In this document: in pieces, positions 25,569 to 34,610 of the stretch
How positions within the stretch are numbered: the first letter of the stretch is position 1
How the letters are laid out: every line of letters starts with the position of its first letter
Source of the DNA: an uncultured Clostridia bacterium
GTDB taxonomy: Bacteria > Bacillota > Clostridia > Christensenellales > UBA1242
Length of the DNA: 64,000 nucleotides
NCBI GenBank assembly: GCA_934747255.1
Contig: CAKVGH010000001.1
Span: 186,001 to 250,000, forward strand
Reading direction: 5' to 3'
Made by a program: the position numbers and the translations under genes
The notes under the pieces: model-generated
What the model was told of the DNA's origin: nothing
Seen by the model: only the letters and a program-made list of their open reading frames with translations
The model's database searches: none

Positions 25569-27581
25569 CTAAATATCCAAATCTTTTACTAGGGTTGCAT
25601 TTGCTTCAATAAATGCTCGTCTAACTTCTGGGTCATCGCCCATTAGGTCATTGAACACTTTGTCGGCTTCAATGGCATCTTCCATTGTAACTTGAAGCAA
25701 AGTTCTGCGTTGTGGGTCCATAGTTGTTTCCCAAAGTTGTTCCGGGTCCATTTCACCAAGACCTTTGTAACGCTGTTGACCCGTAACTCTCTTTTCGGTC
25801 TTTGCCAAAAATTCGTTTAACGAGTCATCGTCATAGAAGTAATGTTCTTCTTGTCCTTGATTTACTTTGTAAAGTGGTGGTTGAGCAATATAAATGTGTC
25901 CGTGTTCAATGAGTTGTTTCATAAATCTAAAAAAGAAAGTAAGCATCAAAATTTGAATATGTGCACCATCAACATCGGCATCGGTCATAACAATAATTTT
26001 ATCATAACGAAGTTTGCTTTCGTCAAAATCTTCACTAATACCGCAACCAAATGCTGTAATCATTGATTTAATTTCTTCATTGCCCAATATTCTTGCAAGT
26101 CTTGCTTTTTCTACATTCAAGATTTTTCCACGAAGTGGCAATATGGCTTGAAATCTTCTATCTCTGCCTGTTTTTGCACTACCGCCCGCAGAATCTCCTT
26201 CGACAAGATAAATTTCACATAGCGCAGGGTTTTGTTCGCTACAATCTGCAAGTTTACCAGGTAAGGTTGTGTTTTCGAGAGCGCCTTTTCGCCTTGCTGT
26301 TTCTCTTGCAAGTCTTGCAGCTTCTCTTGCTCTTTGAGCAGTTATGCTTCTAAAAATCAATTCCTTGCCGTCTTTTGGGTTTTCTTCCAAATATTCGCCA
26401 AAGCCTTGTTGCATAGCCTTTTCCACAAGTCCACGCATTTCGCTATTACCAAGTTTGGTCTTTGTTTGTCCTTCAAATTGTGGGTCTGTTAATTTTACGC
26501 TAATAATAGCGGTCAATCCTTCTCTTACATCATCGCCAGAAAGTTTTTCATTTTCTTTTAATAGTCCAAATTTATGACCATAATCGTTGATAATTTTTGT
26601 TAAACTATTTCTAAATCCTACAAGGTGTGTTCCGCCTTCTTCAGTGTTAATATTGTTTGCGTAAGAGTAGACGGTTTCGTTGTAGCTATCGTTATATTGA
26701 AGGGCAATTTCCACTTCGTTTTTTGGGTTGACAACATTAACATAAACTGGTTTTTCAAACAATGTTTGTTTGTTGGTATTAAGGTAATCAACAAATTCGA
26801 TAATACCGCCCTTAAAGTGAAAAGTTTCCTTTTTAGGTTCTTCGCCACGCAAATCTTCTAGGCTTATTTTAATTCCACGATTTAGAAAGGCAATTTCTCT
26901 AAAACGAGCCTTTACCGTTTCGTAATTAAAATGCACTGTCTCAAAAATTTGGTCGTCAGGCATAAATGTTACAGTTGTGCCAGTATGGTCAGCCTTGCCG
27001 ATAATTTCTAGCGGTGCTTGTGGAATACCCCTTTTATAAAGTTGAAAGTAATGATTGCCATTTTGATAAACATCAACTGTTAACCAAGCGGATAACGCAT
27101 TAACACACGACAAACCAACTCCGTGTAGTCCGCCCGAAATTTTATAACCTTCGCCACCAAACTTTCCACCTGCGTGAAGTTTTGTCAAAACAACTTCTAC
27201 CGCACTTTTGTGTTCGGTTGGGTGAATACCTGTTGGAATACCACGACCATTATCAATAACTCTACAAGAGCCATCGCCTAAAAATATAACTTGAATGTCT
27301 GTACAATAACCAGCAAGTGCTTCGTCAATACTGTTGTCTACAACTTCGGTTATAAGGTGGTGAAGACCACGCTCGTCTGTTGAGCCAATATACATACCCG
27401 GTCTTTTTCTAACTGGGTCAAGACCTTCCAAAACCTGAATATCTTGTTCGTTGTAATGTTCGCTTTTAACAAGTTCTTCGGTATGCTCCATATTGATATT
27501 ATCGTATCTGCCTTCATTTTCTTTATCTTGCAAAGTTTCCTTATTTTGCATTAAAGTTTGTTTTACTTCGTTTTCTGCCAT
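25569..27581 (-). CDS. gyrB: DNA gyrase subunit B
   Basis: This 670-residue ATPase subunit has an N-terminal extension of about 40 residues, then the GHKL ATPase domain (EVVDNSIDEALAG, DNGRGIPTG, GGLHGVG). The TOPRIM domain follows (EGDSAGGSAKTGRDR, then TDADVDGAHI), and the C-terminus contains QRYKGLGEMDPEQLWETTMD. Length and motifs are typical for a Gram-positive GyrB. TTGGAGAG precedes the ATG. The promoter carries a GC-rich palindrome between its -35 and -10 boxes, which suggests repressor or supercoiling control. Confidence 0.97.
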   Translation of the reverse strand: MAENEVKQTLMQNKETLQDKENEGRYDNINMEHTEELVKSEHYNEQDIQVLEGLDPVRKRPGMYIGSTDERGLHHLITEVVDNSIDEALAGYCTDIQVIFLGDGSCRVIDNGRGIPTGIHPTEHKSAVEVVLTKLHAGGKFGGEGYKISGGLHGVGLSCVNALSAWLTVDVYQNGNHYFQLYKRGIPQAPLEIIGKADHTGTTVTFMPDDQIFETVHFNYETVKARFREIAFLNRGIKISLEDLRGEEPKKETFHFKGGIIEFVDYLNTNKQTLFEKPVYVNVVNPKNEVEIALQYNDSYNETVYSYANNINTEEGGTHLVGFRNSLTKIINDYGHKFGLLKENEKLSGDDVREGLTAIISVKLTDPQFEGQTKTKLGNSEMRGLVEKAMQQGFGEYLEENPKDGKELIFRSITAQRAREAARLARETARRKGALENTTLPGKLADCSEQNPALCEIYLVEGDSAGGSAKTGRDRRFQAILPLRGKILNVEKARLARILGNEEIKSMITAFGCGISEDFDESKLRYDKIIVMTDADVDGAHIQILMLTFFFRFMKQLIEHGHIYIAQPPLYKVNQGQEEHYFYDDDSLNEFLAKTEKRVTGQQRYKGLGEMDPEQLWETTMDPQRRTLLQVTMEDAIEADKVFNDLMGDDPEVRRAFIEANATLVKDLDI

Positions 27582-27627
27582 TTTTACTCTCCAATATTAT
27601 TATAGTATTATATTAGTAATTATTAGT

Positions 27628-27656
27628 ATTATAACACGCACGCGTGCGAAAGTAAA
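27628..27656 (-). promoter_or_regulatory. gyrBA promoter
   Basis: TTTACT (complement of 27651-27656), a 17-base spacer and TATAAT (complement of 27628-27633). Confidence 0.85.
27637..27648. promoter_or_regulatory. Perfect 12-base palindrome within the gyrB promoter spacer
   Basis: CGCACGCGTGCG lies wholly between the -35 and -10 boxes. It is all but two bases G/C in a very AT-rich genome, so it is a strong operator candidate. Confidence 0.65.
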
Positions 27657-27858
27657 CTGTTTTTGACGACTTTTATTTTTAAGCCCGAAATTTGCCTATC
27701 ACAAGGCTTTTTGTAATATTTTTGATTAACTTATCAATTAAATCAAATTCACAGCCGTGTGATAGTATTTGTTGCGTGAGTGATAGTTTGTAAAAATATA
27801 CTTTTAAGCAATATCTCAAATTCACACTTAATAAAGTGTAATATCTATTTGCAATCAT

Positions 27859-27892
27859 AAAAAAATCTGCAACCATTTTGCAGATTTTTTAT
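27859..27892 (-). terminator. Terminator downstream of the large protease gene
   Basis: AAATCTGCAA pairs with TTTTGCAGATTT, flanked by A- and T-runs. It lies in the 470-base gap (27582-28053) between the protease stop and the gyrB promoter. I see no gene in that gap. Confidence 0.75.
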
Positions 27893-28053
27893 AATTTTTC
27901 GTTAACAAATTGCATTTTTTGCTGTTTTTTATTAAATTTTGCAATTTTTTTAATTTTTTTCTAGTTTTTCGCTAATAGTTAATTTTTATTTTGTTATATT
28001 TTTTAATCAAAAATTTTCATTTTTGTAAACCCGAAATTAAAATTTCAAAGCCA

Positions 28054-31000
28054 TTACATTTTGATTTTCCATTTTGCATATAGCGTCAAGTTTGGTTCAA
28101 CGCCATTTGATTTGTATGGTTCTAAAAAGAGTTTATCGGTATACCAGCCACAAAATTCGTAGTAGTTTCGTTGTAATTGTGGTAGAGCAGAGATTTCTCT
28201 CTTATTACCAACCATTGGTTCTAATGCAATAGGACTGTTTGTCACAAACTTAATTAACACTTGGTTTTCTTGTGGCTTAACTTTTTTCTTCTTTTCTTTT
28301 TTGCCGTAAATTTCCTTGTATTCCGCTCTCTCTCTTGATTTGCTAACAATTAAGGCAATAACAGTCAAAAGTAACAAAACACCAACCGCAATAGCAATTA
28401 TAGGAAACATATCTATACTTGATGATGTTCTTGTTACGGTATAATTGATTTCAACATTATTATAGTTTTGAGTATCTTCTGGAATATAAATCAATATATT
28501 TTCATTTTTACCATTTACAAGTTTTTTATCTGGGTCTTTCCACCTATAATTTGCAGGTAAGACTAAATCTCCCCAAGTTACCGCATTGATTATTGCTTCT
28601 TTTGAAATTTGAATCTCGTTATTTATTTGGTCACTATCAATATATGGCATTGCTTTACCGATTGAGAAAATTTGAGAGTTGTTTATAATTTCATAATTGA
28701 TATTTTTACTTGAACAAACTGCTTCATAATTTACACCTGCATTTATTTGTGCACCCGTAATTTCTACTTCCACTTGGTCGCCGGATAAAACACCGCCACT
28801 GACAGTTGCTATTGGATATTGTTCCCAACCTGTATAGGTATAATTTCCAGTTGTCCAAACAACTTCTATTCGCTTTTTCTTAATATCAACAATACTTGTT
28901 AGATTGCTTGTTGAATAGCCAGTTGCACTGACTTTAATGTAAACAGTAATTTGTCCATCAGTAAAATCTTTGAAAATAGGTTTTTCTGTTGTGTAATCAA
29001 CATTATCAAAACTATATTCTATTGTTAAAGTAGGGTAGGCACTCGCATCGTAAACAAGTTCTATTTCGTGATAATTTCCGTCATAGTAGCCGACATAAGA
29101 CTTTGCTGTAATTTGAATAGCATTTATTTGTAAACGATATGTTCCATTGATAAATGTTACATCGTAATTCAAGTTACCACTTGTTGCCGTAATAGTATAA
29201 GAACCATTTGTACCAAATTTTGTTACATCACATTCATATTCAATATTAAGGTCATCGCCACTTAAAACTGTTCCAGAAATAATTTCTCCCGTAAATGCTA
29301 CCAAATCTTGTCCCCAAGACGATTGTTTGTCGTGAATTTTATATGTAACTTTTCTTGCGTTTATTGTTACCGTAAAAGTCGCTGTTTTACTCAATCCTGT
29401 GTCGTTATCAGTTACTTTTATTTGGAACGATAAGTTGCCAGTTTGTTTGATTTGTCCAGTCACAGTCAAGTTTGTACTATCAAAACTTAAATTTTGTGGC
29501 AAAGTGCCAACCAATTCATAAGTATAGTTATTAGAGCCATTTTTTGCTGGTGTGATATCAAAATTAACTTGGTCGCCATAAGTTGCTTGTGACAAAGTTT
29601 CATTTTCAAATATCAATGCTTCCTTTGTCCATTTTGCATATAGTGTTACATAGTGATTTTTATATATTTTTTCATCAATACCTTCACTTTTTAATATTGA
29701 CTTAATTCCATCGTCAGCATTGTTATCGCCAGCCCTTTGTTTAAGGCTTGATTCGGTTAAAATTGAGTCATTGACTTTAGTAGTGTAATTTTTATCTAAA
29801 TACCAGCCGTCAAAATTGTATCCTTTTTTTGTTGGATTTATTAGTGAATAACTAGCATAATTTTGTCCCAAAGCAAAGAATGGTTGATTTCCGCCTTCGC
29901 TTCCGCCGTCTAAATCATAAAAAGCAAATACCTTTTTATCAGGGTAGGAGTAATTAGAACCCTTTACCACTGAACTATTTATTTTATAGGTCACAAATTT
30001 AATTGTAACCGTGCTTGTTCCTGTATTAACTTGAGCGGTATGTTCGTATTTTTTATAGGAGTTAAGCCCGCTTATTTGTACAACCAATTCGCCTTCTGTA
30101 TTAGAGTTGTTTTTACTTGTAAATCTGCCAGTTTTAAGTATCATTCCATTATCTAGCAAATTAACACTTTTCATTGTATTTACACTAGCACATTCAAGGT
30201 AATAACAAATACTCTCGCCACTCGTAAAGCCGTAGACAACATTTGTTTCCTTTGACGACAACACTTTGTTGTAATTTGCAAAAACAACATTTGCATAATC
30301 ACTTTTTTTGATTGTTGCACCAGATGCGTTTACAATTGTTGGAGCATAAGCCATCTCCCTACCAATTTCCGCACCCGAAAAAACAAAAATTTCCACTGGG
30401 TAACTAATATCAACAATTCCGTCATTGTTTTTGTCTATGTCAAAGTAAATCACATATTCGCCACTATCACAATTAAGTCCAATAACATTCAAACTTTTGT
30501 TTGTCTTGTCCAAAGCAAGTAATAATTCAGTGCCATTTTCAAGCACTTTTTGATTTTTTGTAGCCCTTACGGAAATGTCATAGTTTCCGCTAAAATTTGC
30601 GGTGTAAGAGTAGGTTTGGTTTATATCTTCGCCGTAATAATAAATGTTTTTGTTTTCGTATACGCCAGTTGTGTCATTAGATGAATCGCTATCACATTTT
30701 TTTACTTCATAATTTATCATAGATGAATTGCTATATGAAACCGAAACATCAAAGTCTTTTTTGACAGAATTGTTTTTTTCAAAGCCATATAAAAATCTAT
30801 ATCTACCTGCTGATAATCCAGCAATACTTGCTGTAAAATTATCTAGTTCAAAACCATTTAAGCAAATATCATTGTAGGATATATAAAATATCTCGTTGGT
30901 ATCGTCAGTGCCCCAGTTGTTCAAACAAATAAACACACCTGTTTGAGTGTTGCCACTTTTGTCTGTAAAGCTATAATTATCGTCCCAACCTATCAAACTA

Positions 31001-31680
31001 ATTTGATGTCCCGAAATACCGCCATTGGACACAACATTAGATATAGTTTCACAAATATTTTTGTCAACTCTACTGTATTCGTCATAACTAATGCTTAATG
31101 CTCCATAATTTATCAAATAATCCTTAATTGACAAAATATAATCGTTATCATAATTACCCGAATTTAATCCACTATAAAACCCATTTATATTAAGGTCTTG
31201 CAAAAACTCCTTGTGAGTTTTGTCCTTAAACATATCAAAAATTTCTTGCTTGTTTGATGAGTCAATATTGTAAAGCATTTCGTAAGGGAATTCACTTTCT
31301 AATAGCAAACCGTACTTTGTTGCTAGTTGATAATATGTATTAAAATCTCCACCTTGGCCTATTTGTAATGACGAGTTTTCAATACTTCTGCAAAGCGAAA
31401 TCCATGCCTCCGAAAAATCATAAACTAGCCCTGTTGTTTTTGCTATGTACGATTCAAGAGCATTAGTGCTACCAAAAGTCCAGCAATTACCAAACCTATC
31501 TTGATTGTCGGTTATCAAAAAATTAGTGTCCTTAACACAATAGTAACTATCCGTTTTTTGTGCCGCACTCACAAAAACTTTGTTATTGTTTCTGTAAGCA
31601 AAAAACATACTTCCAAAAAACAAGCACACTATTGCACTTAACACTAAAATTATATTAACTTTTAACTTTTGCTTTGTCAT
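28054..31680 (-). CDS. Large secreted papain-like (C1A) cysteine protease, membrane-anchored
   Basis: This 1208-residue surface protein starts with a signal peptide (LILVLSAIVCLFFGSMFFAY-like, cleavage near VSAAQ). A C1A peptidase domain occupies about residues 45-285: GNCWTFGSTNALES holds the cysteine, SGHQISLIGWDDNYSF the histidine, and LNNWGT the asparagine. A beta-rich middle follows, then an InlB/Listeria-Bacteroides repeat (GYNFDGWYLDKNYTT...YAKW), a putative-Ig domain (LPQNLSFDSTNLTVTG) and MBG-like domains. Near residue 1100 is a transmembrane helix (FPIIAIAVGVLLLLTVIALI), then a lysine-rich stretch and a second InlB-like repeat. It probably degrades host or dietary protein or acts as a processing adhesin. 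It separates recF from gyrB. Confidence 0.85.
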   Translation of the reverse strand: MTKQKLKVNIILVLSAIVCLFFGSMFFAYRNNNKVFVSAAQKTDSYYCVKDTNFLITDNQDRFGNCWTFGSTNALESYIAKTTGLVYDFSEAWISLCRSIENSSLQIGQGGDFNTYYQLATKYGLLLESEFPYEMLYNIDSSNKQEIFDMFKDKTHKEFLQDLNINGFYSGLNSGNYDNDYILSIKDYLINYGALSISYDEYSRVDKNICETISNVVSNGGISGHQISLIGWDDNYSFTDKSGNTQTGVFICLNNWGTDDTNEIFYISYNDICLNGFELDNFTASIAGLSAGRYRFLYGFEKNNSVKKDFDVSVSYSNSSMINYEVKKCDSDSSNDTTGVYENKNIYYYGEDINQTYSYTANFSGNYDISVRATKNQKVLENGTELLLALDKTNKSLNVIGLNCDSGEYVIYFDIDKNNDGIVDISYPVEIFVFSGAEIGREMAYAPTIVNASGATIKKSDYANVVFANYNKVLSSKETNVVYGFTSGESICYYLECASVNTMKSVNLLDNGMILKTGRFTSKNNSNTEGELVVQISGLNSYKKYEHTAQVNTGTSTVTIKFVTYKINSSVVKGSNYSYPDKKVFAFYDLDGGSEGGNQPFFALGQNYASYSLINPTKKGYNFDGWYLDKNYTTKVNDSILTESSLKQRAGDNNADDGIKSILKSEGIDEKIYKNHYVTLYAKWTKEALIFENETLSQATYGDQVNFDITPAKNGSNNYTYELVGTLPQNLSFDSTNLTVTGQIKQTGNLSFQIKVTDNDTGLSKTATFTVTINARKVTYKIHDKQSSWGQDLVAFTGEIISGTVLSGDDLNIEYECDVTKFGTNGSYTITATSGNLNYDVTFINGTYRLQINAIQITAKSYVGYYDGNYHEIELVYDASAYPTLTIEYSFDNVDYTTEKPIFKDFTDGQITVYIKVSATGYSTSNLTSIVDIKKKRIEVVWTTGNYTYTGWEQYPIATVSGGVLSGDQVEVEITGAQINAGVNYEAVCSSKNINYEIINNSQIFSIGKAMPYIDSDQINNEIQISKEAIINAVTWGDLVLPANYRWKDPDKKLVNGKNENILIYIPEDTQNYNNVEINYTVTRTSSSIDMFPIIAIAVGVLLLLTVIALIVSKSRERAEYKEIYGKKEKKKKVKPQENQVLIKFVTNSPIALEPMVGNKREISALPQLQRNYYEFCGWYTDKLFLEPYKSNGVEPNLTLYAKWKIKM

Positions 31681-31701
31681 TTGTAAAATTTCCTTTTTAT
31701 G

Positions 31702-31729
31702 ATTATATCATAACTACAAAAAAAAGCAA
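31702..31729 (-). promoter_or_regulatory. Promoter of the large protease gene
   Basis: TTGCTT, a 16-base spacer and TATAAT on the minus strand, about 20 bases before the ATG. AAGGA lies between. Confidence 0.6.
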
Positions 31730-31838
31730 ATGTAAAATAGTGGAAATTAAAAATGATAATAATTATCAATAAAAAATCGCCAAAAATGATTATTTTCACT
31801 TTTTAGCGACTAATATATTTGATAATATTTCTCATTAA

Positions 31839-32927
31839 CTACCTTGTAACCTTGCCATTTTCCACTCTAATGATGGTGGCATTATCAAGCAAATATTCAT
31901 TGACATTTGTTGTTGTCATTATGGTTTGAATTTCCCTAGTTTTTTCAAGCAATTTTGTCTGTCTGTCTATGTCTAATTCGCTTAAAACATCGTCTAGCAA
32001 AAGTATTGGATATTCACCACATTCGTCCTTAAAAATTTCGAGTTCTGCAAGTTTTAATGATAACGCAACTGTCCTATGCTGTCCTTGACTACCAAATGCT
32101 CTAATATCAATATTATTGCATAAAATTTCTATGTCGTCCCTGTGTGGTCCAACGGTGGTGTAGCCAAGTCTTATGTCTTTTTCTTCACTTTCGTTTAGTC
32201 CTTTCAAAAGTAGTTTTTCAATTTCTTCTTCGCTAGCGCCTGTAATGCCTTGATATTTCAACTCTAAATCTTCCAAATTGCTGGTTAAAAAGTTGTGACT
32301 TTGTTTTGCGTAGACTTTCAATTTTTCCAAAAACTTTATTCTTCTAAAAATAATTTTTGCTCCGCAAGACGCTAGTTGCATCGTCCAAATTGGCAAAGTT
32401 TGTTTTAACACTTCCACATTAGACTGCTCTTTCAAAAGTTTGTTACGGTTCTCCAAAATTTTGTTGTATTTTATTAGCAAATAAAAGTAATTTTTTGATA
32501 GTTGGGAAATATCTGTGTCCATAAATTTTCGTCTGTCTTGTGGCGTTTCTTTAACAAGCTTTAACTCGTCTGGCGAAAAATATACGCATTTTACGGCCCC
32601 CACCAAATCGGCGATTTTCAAAATATTGACTTTGTTTACTCTAACAATTTTTTTACCACGCTTTTTTAAGGTAATTTCAACTTTTTTGTCGCCCGCCCTT
32701 GTCTTGTAATCCACCAAAATATTTGCATAATCACTTTGCCAGTTGATTAGTTCACTTTCCTTGCTTGTTCGTGGACTTTTTGCAACTGCACAAAAGTAAA
32801 TCGCTTCCAAAAGATTGGTTTTGCCCTGTGCATTCCTGCCCAGCAAAACATTTAGTTTTGGCGAAAAATACACCTTTTCATCGGTGTAGTTACGATAATT
32901 GGTTAATTTGATACTTGTTATTTCCAT
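31839..32927 (-). CDS. recF: DNA replication and repair protein RecF
   Basis: This roughly 362-residue SMC-like ATPase loads RecA at gaps with RecOR. I choose ATG 32927 (MEITSIKLTNYRNYTDEKVYF), the conserved RecF start, over the longer frame to 32975. Walker A is GRNAQGKTNLLEAIYF near residue 30; the Q-loop/signature GSQGQHRTVALSLKLAEL and Walker B PILLLDDVLSELD are in the last third. No strong ribosome site is seen. It is divergent from dnaA, whereas it normally follows dnaN on the same strand. Confidence 0.95.
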   Translation of the reverse strand: MEITSIKLTNYRNYTDEKVYFSPKLNVLLGRNAQGKTNLLEAIYFCAVAKSPRTSKESELINWQSDYANILVDYKTRAGDKKVEITLKKRGKKIVRVNKVNILKIADLVGAVKCVYFSPDELKLVKETPQDRRKFMDTDISQLSKNYFYLLIKYNKILENRNKLLKEQSNVEVLKQTLPIWTMQLASCGAKIIFRRIKFLEKLKVYAKQSHNFLTSNLEDLELKYQGITGASEEEIEKLLLKGLNESEEKDIRLGYTTVGPHRDDIEILCNNIDIRAFGSQGQHRTVALSLKLAELEIFKDECGEYPILLLDDVLSELDIDRQTKLLEKTREIQTIMTTTNVNEYLLDNATIIRVENGKVTR

Positions 32928-33046
32928 ATATGCTTCTACCAAGTAGTAGTTTATCAAAATAAACTGACAAATCAAAACAAAAATTGTTTACGATTTTATT
33001 TTTTTGTGATATAGTATATTGTACTAATATTATAAGGAAATGTTTT

Positions 33047-34405
33047 ATGCAGAATTTGAAAGAAAATTGGTTAAAGGTTCTTGATTTACTTGAAAGAGAA
33101 GTCACAGCAGTTAGTTTTGACTTATGGATAAAATCGTGCGAACCATTGGCTCTAAAAAATGATTGTTTAATTATAAAAGCAAGTAGCGAAACAGCAAAAC
33201 AACGCATTTTGCAATTGCACGCCGAACAATTGAAGCTTGCGATAGCGGAAGTTTTTGATTCAGTCAATAGTTTTGAAGTTTTTAGCCCAGACGAAGCCGA
33301 AGAATACGAAAAACAACAGGAAGTTGTGCCTGTAACGGTTATTACTGACGACATTAAGCAACAAACAAGTCGTTCCAAGTTTAACCCAAAATATACTTTT
33401 GATAGTTTTGTTGTTGGAAAGAGTAATCAATATGTTTATGCGGCTAGCCGTAATGTTGCCGAACACCCAAGTGAAAAATTTAATCCACTATTTATATATG
33501 GCGGTGTTGGACTAGGCAAAACTCACCTTATGCACGCAATTGGCAATTATTTGCTAAAAACAAGACCAGAACTCAAAGTATGCTATGTTACCTGCGAACA
33601 ATTTACCAACGACTATATAAATTCGCTTCGTAGCACAACAAAAGACAATAGCATTTCGCAGTTTAGGGAAAAGTACCGTAATGTAGATGTTTTGATGGTT
33701 GACGACATTCAATTTATCGCAAACAAGTTGGAAACGCAGGAAGAGTTTTTCCATACATTTAACGACCTTTACCAAAACGAAAAACAAGTAATTATCGCAA
33801 GTGATAGACCACCAAAGGAAATTCCAACCTTAACAGACAGAATTATTACTCGTTTAATGAGTGGTTTAACACAAGATGTTCAATCGCCAGACTTTGAAAC
33901 AAGAGTGGCTATATTAAAGAAAAAAGCGCAGGAAGAAGGCTATAACATTGAAGACGAAGTTATTGACTACCTTGCCGAAAAAATCGATACAAACATTAGG
34001 GAACTTGAAGGCTCACTATCAAAGGTTTGCTTCTATGCAAATTTGCTTGGTAAAAAGTTTGCAAATATGGACGATGCTCTCGAAGCCCTAAAAGACGATG
34101 TTACCGAAAAAGAAAGCCTTTCGCCAAACACTATTATAGACACGGTTTGTAAATATTATAATATTTCAAAAACGGACTTGCTCGGCAAAAAGAAAAACAA
34201 AGAGTTTGTTGACCCAAGACAAGTTTGTATGTATTTAATAACAGACTTGCTCGACTTACCACTAGCAAGCATAGGCAAGATTTTTGACAAAAAGGACCAT
34301 ACTACGATTATTTACGCAAGAGACAAAATCAGCAATGCCTTAAAGACCAGTCAAAAATTAAAAGTGGAAGTTGGCGACCTAAAAAATATGATACTAAAAA
34401 AATAA
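33047..34405 (+). CDS. dnaA: Chromosomal replication initiator DnaA
   Basis: The start at ATG 33047 (MQNLKENWLKVLDLLE) has AAGGA 8 bases upstream and matches the usual domain I start; the frame back to 32984 is spurious. The 452-residue protein has domain I (about 1-85), a short linker, AAA+ domain III with GGVGLGKTHLMHAIGN and LMVDDIQF, and domain IV with the DnaA signature KDHTTIIYARDKI near the C-terminus. It initiates replication by binding DnaA boxes, several of which follow the gene. Confidence 0.97.
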   Translation: MQNLKENWLKVLDLLEREVTAVSFDLWIKSCEPLALKNDCLIIKASSETAKQRILQLHAEQLKLAIAEVFDSVNSFEVFSPDEAEEYEKQQEVVPVTVITDDIKQQTSRSKFNPKYTFDSFVVGKSNQYVYAASRNVAEHPSEKFNPLFIYGGVGLGKTHLMHAIGNYLLKTRPELKVCYVTCEQFTNDYINSLRSTTKDNSISQFREKYRNVDVLMVDDIQFIANKLETQEEFFHTFNDLYQNEKQVIIASDRPPKEIPTLTDRIITRLMSGLTQDVQSPDFETRVAILKKKAQEEGYNIEDEVIDYLAEKIDTNIRELEGSLSKVCFYANLLGKKFANMDDALEALKDDVTEKESLSPNTIIDTVCKYYNISKTDLLGKKKNKEFVDPRQVCMYLITDLLDLPLASIGKIFDKKDHTTIIYARDKISNALKTSQKLKVEVGDLKNMILKK

Positions 34406-34610
34406 TGTGGAAAAGTGGATAACCTTCAAAAATATTCCACATACTTATTCACAAAAATTTTGCAAAAACTATAACTATTATTTTCACATTTATTTAATGT
34501 ATGCTATAATAATTTTGACAAAAAATACCACTTATTCACATATTCACAGTGCATAATAATAATGTTAATATTTAATCAAGAAAAATATAATAAATCAAAG
34601 GGAGAAAATT
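34406..34610. other. Putative replication origin (oriC) with DnaA-box-like sites
   Basis: The dnaA-dnaN gap contains TTATTCACA at 34445-34453 and 34532-34540, ATATTCACA at 34540-34548, and the inverted near-match AGTGGATAA at 34414-34422. The surroundings are very AT-rich. Gene orientation switches just upstream of dnaA, which supports an origin here. Confidence 0.65.
34483..34510 (+). promoter_or_regulatory. Candidate dnaN promoter
   Basis: TTCACA, a 16-base spacer and TATAAT, inside the putative oriC and between DnaA-box-like sites. Confidence 0.5.

Noticed and set aside
27679..27876. A 65-codon minus-strand frame between the protease gene and gyrB
   Set aside because: It starts inside a terminator stem and has no ribosome site.
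32984..33046. N-terminal extension of DnaA and the matching extension of RecF (32928-32975)
   Set aside because: Both run through the shared divergent promoter region. Conserved starts with better context exist at 33047 and 32927.
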